Shown: one piece after another, positions 34,189-46,654 of the stretch
Position numbering within the stretch: the first letter of the stretch is position 1
Layout of the letters: each line of letters begins with the position of its first letter
Assembly: GCA_030789695.1 (NCBI GenBank)
Contig: CM061139.1
Span: 4,355,878-4,419,877 of the forward strand
DNA length: 64,000 bases
Reading direction: 5' to 3'
Source of the DNA: Scilla litardierei
Lineage: Eukaryota; Streptophyta; Magnoliopsida; Asparagales; Asparagaceae
Position numbers and translations under genes: made by a program
The notes under the pieces: model-generated
Databases searched by the model: none
The model's input: only the letters and a program-made list of their open reading frames with translations
Told to the model about the DNA's origin: nothing

Positions 34189-35363
34189 TTCATTCTTTTA
34201 GTTCCTTAGTCAAATAGCGGCACGAAGGTATATTTCTTTTCTCTCTTTGCATTCATTACATACCTTCATAGTTTTGTATGTATGCTTGATTTAATTTTGT
34301 TTGTGTGCTTGTTTGGTTGTTTTTAGTCGGATTTAGTTCATTATAAAAGAAAAACAAAAAAATGAAAAACCAAAAATAAAAAAAATTGTGCTTAATGAAT
34401 ACCTCTTTATGATTCCTTATAAGTGGTATTATTGAATGTTCATTCATATCCTTTGTAGAAATCATTGTATTATTGTTATAGCTACATGCGCATGGTAGAA
34501 ACTATTTGGTAGCCATGACATGCTTCATGAAATGATTAATTTGATTTCTACTCCTACATACGCACTTCCATGAATACTAAACTTTTAGTATGTCTGGAGA
34601 TTCTTTTGATGAATGTTGGAAAGTGGATAAATAAAAACTGAATTATCTAAGGGATATGGTGTGTATTGCCATGAATAAAAATTGAGCACAAAATGCATAC
34701 GAAAAAAATGTACATGAAATATGAAAATTGCTCCGTCTGTAAAATGGATACAATTCATGGAAAATACACGACCCACGAGTATCCAACATAAGCTTTATGG
34801 GTAATCTCTAGCGTTGGTGTATATTACTTGTCAAGCAATACCACCCCGCATCTAAGAGTCCTTATAGGCTATGTTTTGGGGTTTGGTACCTTGAACTCAT
34901 TTTTAATGAGGTGGGAAAAATCAATCCTAGTGAGATTCATGTTAATCGGAAAATGTGGATTATTTTGGTTGATGTTCTAAATTGAATCTCCCTTTGTACT
35001 TCTATGTTTATATTGTCACACTTACACATTGGTGGTGAAGTCTGAATTATGATTTTCAATAAAGTTGAATTGTCTACTTTATGGAAAATGACATGCAAGT
35101 GCTAGATATAATTTATAATGCTCTATTTTTGCATGTGATATTGTCTACATTAGTCCACTTTTGATGATAAGAAAGGGGGAGAAAAGTGTTGAAAAATTTG
35201 GTACTATTGAATGGTATTATTGGTTGAAGAGGGAGCTTGAAATTAGGGGGAGCATGCTTATTCCATTCCTATATTGTGTGCATGCTTACATCATCACACT
35301 TCACAAACGCCCACTTATGTGCTCAAATCTTTCATTGGGTTGTCATCATCAAAAGGGGGAGAT
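34189..35363 (+). other. E3 3' untranslated region with multiple polypurine tracts
   Basis: This resumes E3 after the Sirevirus and is non-coding. G-rich tracts are AGAAAGGGGGAGAA (about 35170-35183), TTAGGGGGAG (35243-35252) and AAAAGGGGGAGAT (35351-35363), the last adjoining the LTR. It aligns in part with the minus strand of 2723-3335 of E2, which shows that the absence of pol is a family trait and not a deletion in one copy. Confidence 0.8.
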
Positions 35364-37403
35364 TGTTGGACGCAACGATCTAAGATCTTTAGTTTGATGA
35401 TGACAAACGTGTGTTGTTATTTAACGTGTGTGCTAAGTGTGTTTCAGGAATGGAAAAGTTGTTATACTAAGCGTTGGAGAAAGTGGTGTGCACAAAGCAA
35501 GGTAGACTTAGTCAAGTCATGAAAAAAAGATGTGGACCAAGTCTAATTGACTAAGGAGATTGGATCAATTCAAACCAATTTGATATTTGATCAAATCAAT
35601 TATGGAGATTTGTTCAAACCCAATTTCTTTTCAAACTCCTAATCAAAATCCAAATCAAATGGCATCCATATCCCTAATGTGTTACAAATTCCTTGATCCT
35701 AGGGACTCCTTCCCATCCCTACTCAAAACTCACGCATCAATAGGAGAGGGATACCCAAAAGGTAATAATGCAACTCCTACACAAACAAAAAACCCTACCA
35801 CTATATAAAGCCCCTTCATCAAAGATAGAAAGGCCAAGGGGGGATACACAAATTATTGCGGCCAATACACAAATGAAACCCCTAGCTATCATCTTCTAAG
35901 CCGCAACAAACTTCTCAAAGCCAAAATCCCTTCCCCAAGCCGTAAACTTTGACTCCAAATTCATCAAGTCCACAATCTCTCCCTTGTACAAAACTCCTAG
36001 CAGCAAGATCACAAGCTTTTGCAAGCTGCAAGGATCTCATCTCTGTCGAACACCCATCAAAGAGAATATCCTTTCCGTTGAGGAGCTGCTACATCTTCAT
36101 CATCCTTAAGGCATTGGTGACGCACGGAGTTACCGCTACATCTTCATCTTCACGCCTTGCCGTTGCTGTGAATCTGCATCCTCAAGGCCTGCTGCACCAC
36201 GAAGCCATCTTCACCTCTAGAGAAGCCGCTACGGAAGCCGGCGAAGTCGAAGATCATCCTCACCCTCACGAAGTCGACACCAAAGAGAGATATCGGAGTG
36301 AAGCCACCGGTGTCGTCGTCGAAGCCTTTCCCTTGAGCCCCTGTTGTCGACGCTCGAAAGATTGCCTGCTGCCGTGGAGAGAGATGCCTTAACTCGAGTC
36401 GGAGAAGACCGTGAGGACAAAGCGTTGTCGTCACCGCTCTCTTGATCTCACAGGAGAGCTGTACGCTATCAAGGCGATGTCGTGCCAAGGGAGCACCGTC
36501 GTTGTGGACCGTCAGAGAAGTTGAAACCCATGCCAAAGCTCGCCGTCAAGTTGCCAACGTCAAGCATCTTCTCGTCGTTGGAGTACTAGCTGTTAAAGAA
36601 GGAGTCGTCGTCGCCGTCCTCGAAGAAGTTGCCGTCGAAGAGATCTTGCACTGCATGCCCTAACTCTCATCGGAGAGAACGAAGACGAGCAAACGACGCA
36701 CTGATGTGGACGGGACTTCGAGCAGTCGAAGAAAACTAAGCGGAGCTGACGTGGAAAAAGGATTTAAGGGAGTTGCCTTGAACACAGACCGCTTATAAAT
36801 AGGTTTGAACTGGGGATTGCTTTACACACAGATTGTTTTGTGGACTCAATTTCAAAGGGCCACAACTTGAGATCCAGGAGTCGGATTAAGCCACCGTTTG
36901 CGCCAGACTGAAGTTGACGCCGTGCTGAATGATAGAGACAACACACCATCATAATCTGGGCATTTCTATACTCTTTACTTTATCATTATATTTATGATTG
37001 TGTGTAAATCTCTGTAGGGAAAACTCTACCAATATTTATGTTATTTGGGACTTGTCTGGTTGGGGCTAGACAAGAGGGTCTTGACGTGTTGGTGCAGTCA
37101 AGATACGCATTTACTAGGTTGATAGAGTTCTGCACTTTGTTGAATGTGGTACAGTCTAAGTGGGGAGTTAGAGCTAGGAACCCATTGTAGGTGTACAGAA
37201 GGAACTTATTAATGCTAGTATTTGCTTGGGGCTGGACGTAGGTCGTTGGTGTGACCGAACCAGGGTAAATCTTTGTGTACTCTGTGATTGTCTCTTATTT
37301 AATATGCTTGTGCTTTTAACTGAGTGTGTTTTCTCGTGGGTTGCACGAGAATTTTTTATTAGCCTATTCACCCCCCCCCCCAGGCTAGGATCTAGATCCA
37401 ACA
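35364..37403 (+). repeat. E3 3' LTR (intact, holds the empty Helitron site)
   Basis: 2040 bp, TGTTGGACGC...GATCCAACA, followed by target duplication GAACC. It contains the uninterrupted counterpart of the Helitron insertion point (35795/35796), the TATA box at 36794-36803 and a C-run near 37371. Arg/Gly and Ser-rich open frames inside are not gene-like. Confidence 0.92.
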
Positions 37404-37512
37404 GAACCCCCTTTGATGACTTGTGCAATGTATGCTTGAAGGAGGATGCAACTTTGCAACTTGCAGCTCTTGGATTTTCTCTTCAATGTTGCGGCTAAGG
37501 ATGAAGCACCCC
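37404..37512 (-). repeat. E2 5' LTR, part 2
   Basis: A short stretch of the interrupted E2 LTR between E3 and solo LTR A. It begins with the GAACC duplication of E3 and ends with ACCCC (37508-37512), the duplication of solo LTR A. Confidence 0.75.
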
Positions 37513-40500
37513 TGTCACGGTCTCTTTTCGATCGTAAGTTTTCGTGCGCATACTTTCCTTTTGTACGCGTATTTTTAGTTGCCTCTTCTTGTATCCGAAC
37601 CGTGCGATGTGATATGCCGTTGTGATCCTTTGGAAGAGTACTTATTTGTGGAATTATTTTGGAATGTCATTTCACGGGTAGTTTTCCGACAAATTAATTT
37701 TGTTTGAAGAGGTGTCGTAGTTATCACTTTTGTCGTTAGACCTTTTTATTTTTAATTCCGTTTCTCGTCGCCCTAGTCGTGACCAATCTCCTTAGTTTCG
37801 ATTCTCTCGTCGACACGGTCGCCCCGGTATTTTCCTCGTAATTATCGGGTTCCGTTTGACCCGCCTTTACACTAATTTTTCCCTATTAAACTATATTATA
37901 AGCCTAAATTTCATATGATTAATTCCCTAAGCTAGGCTCATCCTCTTTTCCCCTTAACTGTACCCTACCCTCTCACACTCTCTCTTCTCTTACCCTCAAC
38001 TACCCTAAATCCCAAGTTGTTTAGCATGGGAGAATCTCACCATACGTATCAAACCCAAATCAGTTTTAGCTATTCTCCACCCCTTTTCCACCCATTTCTT
38101 ATTCCCACTCTCTTCTATCCCCATAAGTGCACCCCCAAAACAAACCCCAAATAGCAATCCAACTCATACTAAAACCTGATCAGCCCTAGGTATTCTCCTT
38201 CTCATCGCGTTCTCTTTTTGCGCCGTCACCCTCTCGTATTCTCTCCGACCTAACCCTTCGCACGGCGGCCCTACCCCCGCCATCCAGCCTCCCTCCCGTC
38301 AGCCTCCCCTCGTCGGCATTCCCTCGGCGACCTGATCTCGTCTACCTGTGCTCTCGCCCCTAGCGCGACAGCAGCGCTGCCGGGTGCTGTCACGGCGACA
38401 ACGCCGCCCAGACGGTAGCAGCGCCGCCTTGGACGACAGCAGCGCCACCGGGCGATGTCATGGCGACAGCGCCGCCCAGATGGCGCTGCGGCAGCAGTCG
38501 CCTCGCGGCCAACCCCCGCTGTTATCCCACCAGAGAGCGCCTCCCTGGGCGCTGTCAAGAGCAGCAGCCGCTGCTCTTCGCTACAGCAGCGGCGTTTCGC
38601 ACGGTAGTCGTCGCAGGACCTCCCCCACAGCGTTCCCTAACCCACCGTCAGCCTCCTCTCCGGCCAAACCCCGCCATCAGCGCTGCTCAAGCACCGACAG
38701 CTGCAGTCCGACCCACCGACAGCAACGCATCAGCCCCCGACACGCGACAGCGACGTGCGCTTACTCTTCAGGTTGTTGTCGACCTTCCCACATGCCAATC
38801 GACCACCCCTAGCCACTGTCCACGTGCGATGACGTCCCTCTAGCCGTGAACAACTCGCGACGATCACCCGATAGCTTCGTGGGAACGTCTCTTCATAATG
38901 GTTAGTAACGTTCACTTAGAATATGTTAATCTCAGTTGCTTAATGATAATGGACTGTTAATAGTTGATGATCGGACTTAATGATGATGATAGCATGATAA
39001 ACTATAGGGTAGAAATCTTGTTTACAACTTCTAGCTAATGTTAGCCTATGTTGCTATAATAAAATGTTGTATATTTATTCATATTAACAACTTAACATAG
39101 TTAACGTGTTAGTAATTTAACTTTATTAATATTGATGTGAACCCCATTTTAGGATAGAGAATCTAATTAAAATCGGATCATTAGATGTTTTAGGATTGCC
39201 TGATAATTCTAGTCCCGTCGTAACGAACTTATTCGTACACGTGTTTTATCAACAGAGAACCTGTCGTTCCATACCGTTCGCGATACCGGAATCCAACCCC
39301 TGACATCGCTACCTGACATCAGAGTAGCTCTCGCGTCGTGTTGAGGTAAGTCCCACTCCGTAGGAATCCCCACCTCACCTGTTAATCAACCTAAAAATCG
39401 TAGCTTCTAATTGTTTTTGCAACTCACTAATCAAGATTAATAATTGGGACTGTACGCTGGACTGCGTTGTGAGCACATAGGTAGATTATCGGACTCTGGT
39501 TGATCGTGACTACAACGTAATTGTTCAGGCAAGTGATACTTGCCAGTGCTTGTTTAGGCCACATCTTAGGCCATTTTATGTAGCGTAAAAGAGACTAGGT
39601 GATGAAATGATAGTCGTCCAGACGCCCTGACTAGATCTAGCTTGACAACAAAGCTAGATCCGACACCATTATCATGATATCATTTCATACTGCCTGTCAT
39701 GTTTACTTTCAATTAACGGTACGCACTTTAACTGATCATTGTCATGTCATGTCATGCATTGATTGTTCCATCATGATTGCGTAGCACACGCTACAATAAT
39801 TGTAACTATTGAGGCTAGGCACCTGCTTTGCGGGCACAACCCTATGCCGAACCAAAAACACTTCCTGGCTCGTGATCCAGAAGCGAGCTCAGTATTGTTG
39901 GGAAACCAACGCTCGATACACGTGGAGGGGTAGGGTTAAGCGATCACTTGAGCATAGAAGTGTGCCCGTACAGCCACTTCAGCCAAAAGATGTAAACCCT
40001 GTGCACAATGTATAATGTTCGTGATTCGTGAAACAATGTTTTTCATAGTTTCTGCTACGACGTGCATGCATGTCATCATGTCTTCTTAAATTTTTGCATT
40101 CATAAATGTCATGTCATTTCATTATTTTAGAACTGCTAGTCGCTTTTCTATTATTTGTATCCTTGCACAAAAGTTCTCCGCTTTCTTTTGGGAGACTTTT
40201 GCTGACATGTGCCCTCTTCTCTTTGGGTGTCACATGTCAGGTTCTGAGTCGGAGTTAGTTACAAAGGACGAGCAGTTCGTGGAAACTGAGTTCAAGGTAC
40301 CTGCAGAGACCGAGTTCGAGGACACTGGTGACCCGTCCTAGACTCTCCTGGAGTCTTCTTATTTGCTGTCACTTTTTAGTAGTTGCAGTTAGGTTTCGGT
40401 GCGTAGCACCTGACTCTCTTCGCTTTTGTTTCGGCCATGATTTAGACCTTTTGTTCAGACTTGTACTTTTGTGACTGCTCTGTGATGTTGGAATAATTTC

Positions 40501-40685
40501 TGGATGTTTGTTGGTGTATGTTTCTTTTATGTCTGCTTTATTATTGTTGTTGTTGTTTCGTCGCTATGCAGGGACCTGCTATTTGTTTCATATACCGACG
40601 CTTATCAAACTGCAGCTTCACAGCTCCATGTCTGAGCGGACCTCCTCACGTCTCGCCTAACATACTTGGGAAGCAGGACGTGACA
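37513..40685 (+). mobile_element. Solo LTR A (gypsy-type, 3.17 kb)
   Basis: TGTCACGGTC...CAGGACGTGACA, flanked by ACCCC at 37508-37512 and 40686-40690, with no internal coding region: a solo LTR left by LTR-LTR recombination. It shares its start, the TTTGTGGAAT...TTTCACGGGT block, the GGGGTAGGGTTAAGCGATC block (about 39926) and the AGCACACGCTAC word (about 39783) with LTR C. A GC-rich core (38220-38870) gives spurious Arg/Pro-rich open frames. Orientation is assumed from its TGT...ACA layout and similarity to C. Confidence 0.85.
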
Positions 40686-40690
40686 ACCCC

Positions 40691-41849
40691 TTTAGACTTG
40701 CGACAAGGTGGAAGGAGGTGCTCTTGGAGTTGCGGAAGGAGGAGATGAACTCTTTACTTGGCCCTTTGCATAATGGATAAGTTTGCACCCTCTTGAAGAT
40801 GTTGCTTTCGGCAAGGGGAGGAGAGCCTCTCTTGGGATGTTGCACAATGCACAAGGTTGAAGCTCTTGAAGATATGATGCGGCCTTGGAGATGGACGAGC
40901 ACCCTTGAAGCTTGAGCAATGGAGGTAGATGGAGACTCCCTTGGTATATTGCGGCAATGGAGAAGATGGATCCCTTGGCCTTGTGCAATGGAGAAGATGA
41001 AGCACTTTGATGTTGAAGAGATCCCCTTAATTATTGCGGCCTTGGAGAACTTGAAGACCCTCTTGCTCTTGGAGTTGCGCAATGGGAAGATGAGGTCTTT
41101 GCTTGCTTGTGGCTTGGATAAAAGGAGTTCCTTTATGTTACGGCTTGGAGAACAAAAAACAATGAGGAAGAGCTTTAGGCTTAGGTTTTTTGGCTTGTGT
41201 ATCTTTGTGTTGTTGGCCGTATGATAGGTTCAAGCTAGGATTGCGGCAATGAGGATGGAGATAGTTTTTTTTGCCTTGGTTGGATTGCGACAATGGGAGT
41301 TTGAAGATTGCAGCTATAGGGTCTTTGCTAGGGCTTTGCTTTGGCCAGCTACTATCTCCTTGATTTTTTTGCTTTGGCCCCAACTAAGACCTCTTGGAGA
41401 TGAGGGTTTATATAGATGTTGGAGGGGATCAATGAGGCTCAAATCAAATCCCAAAAAACTAGGAGTTTGAGATTTGTAATAGGATTGTGTGGGGATTTGG
41501 TTTGATCTCAATTGTAATTCAAATTGGATTAGGAGATGTAATGGGATTTGTATTGGAATTCAAATTGGATTTGGATTGGATTTGGATTGGACTTTGAATT
41601 TGTAGTTGATTTGCACCAATCACAAATTGATTTGATTCAATCAATCTTGATATGAATGAGATCATCTCCTTATCTCTCCATCTTTGACCAAGTCCAAATT
41701 GCAAATGAATTGCAATTTCTCCATCACTTTGACCAAGTCTCTCTTTGAATATTTGCGAGCTTGCCATTCCTGAAACACTTAGCACACACATCAAATCGTT
41801 CACACATGTTTGTTATCATCAAACACGAAGTCATCGATCGTTGTATCAA
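40691..41849 (-). repeat. E2 5' LTR, part 3 (5' end of the LTR)
   Basis: The remaining E2 LTR. Its outer 120 bp (about 41735-41849) match the outer end of the E1 LTR (2139-2258). It holds an imperfect repeat of about 45-60 bp built on TTGCGGCAATGGAGAAGATG-like words (40700-41330) and a minus-strand TATA (CTATATAAAC, about 41406-41415). The terminal CCAACA has decayed to CAACTA. Confidence 0.8.
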
Positions 41850-42953
41850 CTACACGTTGTACCCAACAAAAAGACTGTAGCAAAAATATTTCATTGTGGT
41901 TTTTATTGGCCTAGCATGTTTAAGGATACCTATGCATTTTGTAAATCATGCTTAGCTTGCCATAAGTTGGAAGGATCACTAAAAAACATGATGCCTTTGA
42001 ACGCTATTCTTAAATTGGAAATTTTTGATTGTTAGGGCATGGATTTTAAGGAGCCATTTCCCCCATCCTTTGGGCATACATATATTTTACTTGCTATAGA
42101 TTATGTGTCTAAATTGGTGGAGGCTATTCCTTGTAGGACCAATGATGCGGCCATCGTGCCCAAATTCATGAATGAGAACATTTTTGCACGATTTGAGATG
42201 CCGAATGGTATGATTAGCGATGGAGGATCACATTTTTGCAACCGCCTCTTCGCAAACTTGATGAAGAAATTTGTGGTGAAGCACAAAGTCTCCACACCGT
42301 ACCACCCCCAAATCAATGGACAAGCGTAGTTGGCGAATCAGGAAATCAAGAATATACTTCAAAAGACAGTGAATCGGAAGGATTGGAGCATGCGTCTCCC
42401 CGAGGCATTATGGGCATACCGTACTGACTACAAAACTATTCTAGGGATGTCCCCCTATCGCTTAGTTTTTGGAAAAATTTTCCATTTGCCAATTGAACTT
42501 GAACATAAATCTTTTTGAGCAATTAAAAAGTTTAATTGTGAAATTGACCACTCCTCTCGTAAATTGCAGCTCGTGAAACTTGAGGAGATAAGGATGGAGG
42601 CATACAATAATTCCAAGCTCGTGAAGGGAAGACTCAAGTGCGCTTATGATCGGATCATTTTGAGGGGAGAGTTCACCCCAGGAGAGAAAGTGATACTTTC
42701 TAATTTAAGACTTCATCTCTTCCCCGGAAAGCTTCGTTCGAGGTGGATTGGACCATTCATTATTCGAGAAGTGTATCCACATAAAGAGATGACCATTGCC
42801 AACCCACAAAATAGCAATGAATTCAAGGTGAACGGCCAACGCTTACAGCATTATCAAGAGCCGTGGAATAGAGATGATGCCACCATAGAGCTTATGGAAC
42901 CACCTCCAGGTGGAACCAACTACGTGTGTTCGTTTCAAAACTTTCTTATTTAG
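41850..42953 (+). pseudogene. Ty3/gypsy (Athila/Tat-type) integrase fragment
   Basis: One continuous frame with three nonsense codons (about 42033, 42327 and 42516). It carries KTVAKI, FYWPSMFKD and CKSCLACHK (HHCC region), the DDE core (MDFKEPFPPSFG; DGGSHFCNR; TPYHPQINGQ), WAYRTDYKT, and the C-terminal EFTPGEKV ... LFPGKLRSRW ... FKVNGQRL. This wording is typical of the non-chromodomain Athila/Tat gypsy lineage. E2 is inserted at its left edge, so reverse transcriptase is not present here. Two of the three stops replace tryptophan codons. Confidence 0.85.
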
Positions 42954-43950
42954 TAGTATGTAGTAGTGAATAAATTATGCTCAAGCTCGCTTCTCCTAGT
43001 TTAGCCATTTCATTCATATATTTCATCTCACCCTTCAAACATTGAGACCATGTTTATTTTAGGTTGAGGGCGTGGACTGGGATATAGTGACTTCTTGAGC
43101 ATCATTTTAGTATTTCCATCTTTCTTTGAATAAATTGAACGAACTAAAAAATTTTCTTGCACCAATAATACTTCAATTCTTAGCTTTTGTTAGTCCCAAT
43201 TGACTAAATGTGGTGATCCTTCCCAACACATCATGGTTAAAATTTTACTCTTGAAGTGGATTTTGGCAAATTAGGGATTGTTGTATCTTTATGTACTAGG
43301 GGCATTTAACTACTTCTTTTCATGCTTGCACTTGACCCTCTAGCTTGAGGCTCATGACAACTACTACCCATATGAAACATTATTGTAATGTAGAAACCTT
43401 GGTAGTAGCAAATGATTGGTTAAGCCATAGAAATTTTAAAAAATTCGGCCAGGTTTATATTCATGGATCCTAAAGAAGTAACTTGGATTTTGGAGTTGCT
43501 CAAATGAATGCTATCAAATCCTATAATAATAAATGCACTTGTGCATATTTGAATGAGGCATAAACTTTTGTTTGCCATGATACTTCAATAAGTATGAAAA
43601 TTGCCATGATATTTGAGTAAATACATGAAGTTTGAACCACAACTCATTTCCATGATCTTTTGAAGGAGTAAATGTTATGTGACATAAGCTCGAAAGTTCC
43701 TAAGAATCTTATATGATGAGATTGTGATATATTAAGGAATGTACAAAGCTTAAGTGTGGAGAGTAGGGTGCATAGGAGGAATGAGATTATGGTCATAAGG
43801 AAGAGTGCTTAGACTTGAGAACTTTGCCTTGGTAGATAGGATTTCTTCACCATTTAGTATTGCCAATAATCAATGAATGGAGTTAACATAATCTTTTGGG
43901 ATTGGTCACTTACTTTGCTAGAGACTAGCAAAATGCTAGTTGGGGGTGTG
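42954..43950 (+). other. 3' untranslated region and polypurine tract of the Athila/Tat element
   Basis: Non-coding, about 1 kb. It ends in TAGTTGGGGGTGTG (43937-43950), the G-rich tract typical of Athila/Tat elements just before the 3' LTR. Confidence 0.7.
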
Positions 43951-46654
43951 TGTAACAGCCTGTATTTTTAGCCGTGTTTAAAATCGTGTGTATCGGTATC
44001 TTATTTCAGTTGTCTGAATAATTTTTCGTCTGTACGTTCTTTGCTACGCGTCGACGCGAGCGCGTCTCTATTTTTATTTTAGTTTTTTTACCGTATCAAA
44101 ATTAATTAACTATCAAGTTTAACTAATTACTTTAACTTATTTGTTTTACTAATTACGTTTAGATTAATTACTTTAACCTCCTATCTTAACACTACATATC
44201 ATTCACGTTTTAATTTTTCATAAAAATTAAAGGAGAGAAACACGTTTCGTAAACCAGGTTCATTCCCCTTGCTTAAGTCAACAAAACAATTAATTCCCGT
44301 ATTAATGGAAACCTAATCTATTGACTAATCCTAGACCGTGTCCCCTGCCAATCTTCCTTAAGGGTTATCATCGTCTCATCTGCTGCAAACCCCCTCTGCT
44401 ACGAATCCCTAATCATTTCCCCAAAATTTGTTCATCCTTTTCCAAATCAACACAACCCATTTCCTTCAATCAAACTCATCATCTCCCAAATCCCCCACCA
44501 ATTTCCTCAAAACCGGAATCAATTCATTACCAAATCAAAACTCAGTTCAAAATCAACCACCAAATTGAACTTCAAATCAGAAGTTAAAATCAGAAATCAA
44601 GAGAGGAGGAAAACCCCCAGATCTGAAATCTGAGATCTGAAAATCAACTTTAAATCAACCCTCACATCCAAAACCACATTCCTCTTCCCGTGGTCCCCCC
44701 TCGCCTGAGGATAGCCGCGCGCACGCCCTGAGCTCCGACCGTCGTCTGCTGCCACGCGCGCGCCGTTGTGCAGCGCCGCCGAGAGCCGCCAGGCCGCAGC
44801 CCCCAAGCCCTGCCAACGACGCCCCCGACCGTCGCCCCCTTGCGCACCGCTGTGCCGCCCTGTGCCACCGACCAGCTTCCTCCCCGCGTGCGTGCGTGAG
44901 TTCCCAGCTGCAAAGAAAAGGAGAGATGGAAAACAGTAAGAAGAAGAAGAAGACAAGAGATAGGAGAGGAAGAGAGGATAAGAATAAGTGAAGAGGTATA
45001 TTTCTTAATGGGTTGTCGGTTTAAGTTACTATTGGTTATTTGGGTATATGCCTAATGGGTTAAAGTTAAAGTTATTGGGTTGAGGTATTAAACTTATTGG
45101 TTTTTTTGGGTTTAAATCATTGCTTATTGGGTTTTGGGATCAAATGTATTCAACTGAGTGTTGGGTTGGGTCTTTTAAAGGTAGTAATTTAAAAGGTTAT
45201 AGTGTAAAATTAGTTTAAGTAAAATTATTTTCAATTATAGTTTTTATTATTAATAGTTAATGTTAATATTCAGCAGATTATATGATTACAGTGTTTAATA
45301 ACTCTGTGTTTAACTGAAACAGAAAATCGGACGTACCATAACATAGTACCCGTCAAGACGGACCCAACGACACCAAAATCGCAGAAATCAGGCAAGTATG
45401 CAATTTATAGTGAATTTTTGAAGTTAGATGCTCATTTAGTCTTTTGTATGTAAAGTTGTATAACTCAAAATCTACACGTGAAATAACGCATGAAATTAAT
45501 ACCATGACGTCCTGGACTGAAAATGTGACCCAACAACATATAACTTGATATACCTTATTTTTAAACAATGGCAAAGAAAGTTAGTTTCCCTGACATGTTC
45601 GTTAAATCCATATGTTCAACACTTTTGTTAGATTATTGTAAATGTTGTTCGACACTCTCGTAATCATTGAAAATGTTGTATAAAAATAAATGATGTGATA
45701 TTATTAAATTGCTGCATGTCTTAGAATATTTAACAAATGTGTGACATCGTGAAATCGTGCACCTCGAAGGCGAAATCGTGACTTCGTGATGTCGTGTGAG
45801 TCGACTAGGCTGGCTCGTGTTCCAGCACAAATATGGGATGGGGTTAGGGTTGAGCGGCCACTAGACATTAAAGGGGTCCTCTCTTCAAGAGCACCATCCG
45901 TATGCGGCGATAAACCCCCGTGAGAAGAACGATCCACTCATCACGACCTAAAGGCGAGAACCCTATGAGAGATATGAAATATTGACATGGAACTTGAAAT
46001 TACTATCGTTGTCTCGGTTAAATTGACATGCTAATGAATCAAATAAAAAATTTACTTTACTTCTTAAACTGCTTAGAACTGCATGAGTGTCTTACTTTAT
46101 TTCATTTTATAACCGGCATGTTTAAACTTGTTGTTGATATCTCATTAAATTTATTAATGCCTCTTAAATTCAATATCATTTTGTATATCTTGCCTTGGGT
46201 TTTCTAACCTCTTCTTGCAGACCCTTGCGGACATACATTCATGTTTTTGGATATATGTCAGATCTCGAGCCTGAGTATTAGGAGGATCCTTACGAGACAC
46301 CTGACTTAGAGAGCCAAGAATTCGCCGTAGACGCCGAGTCTCTCCCTACAGAGGACTAGAGACCTTCACCGTTGCTGTTCTCCTTTAGTTTACTTTCAGT
46401 TGTTGTTTAGTGTATGTTATCTTTTGTTGCTACTTTGGCCCAGCTGTGGCTTTTCGTCTATTTCGTGTACGGACATTTTTAATTCTGTACGTGGCTTTAA
46501 TTTATGAATAATTCTTATTGTTCTAAAATGTATGCAAGGACCTACCATGTGTTTTGATCACAGACGCTCATTGAACTCGAGCCTCACCGCTCCAGTTCAT
46601 GCGGACCTCGTAACGTTCTCACTTCCGGCGTCTTTTGGGAAGCGGGGCATTACA
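43951..46654 (+). mobile_element. Solo LTR B (gypsy-type, 2.7 kb)
   Basis: TGTAACAGCC...GGGGCATTACA. It shares with LTRs A and C the terminal GGGAAGCGGGGC block and the GGGTTAGGGTTGAGCGGCCACTAG region (about 45840), plus a GC-rich core (about 44690-44900). Flanks are GTGTG and ATGTA, compatible with a duplication carrying two G-to-A changes. Alternatively it could be the 3' LTR of the preceding gypsy fragment. Confidence 0.6.

Larger units (their letters stand above)
5798..37403 (+). mobile_element. E3: complete pol-less Sirevirus-like copia element with two nested insertions
   Basis: Bounded by TGTTGG...CCAACA LTRs and by the 5-bp target duplication GAACC (5793-5797 and 37404-37408). Taking out the Helitron block (6232-18082) and the Sirevirus (21795-34183) leaves an element of about 7.2 kb: LTR, PBS, gag, about 1.2 kb of untranslated sequence with repeated polypurine tracts, and LTR. 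There is no pol, so it would need reverse transcriptase and integrase from an autonomous relative. The inserted Sirevirus is a plausible type of helper but is a different family. Confidence 0.9.

Noticed and set aside
38271..38843. Overlapping Ala/Arg/Pro/Ser-rich open frames on both strands
   Set aside because: They lie in the GC-rich core of solo LTR A, are open on both strands because of composition, and have no domain or conserved start.
44597..44956. 119-codon minus-strand frame
   Set aside because: Same situation in the GC-rich core of LTR B: Gly/Arg-rich composition, no recognisable protein.
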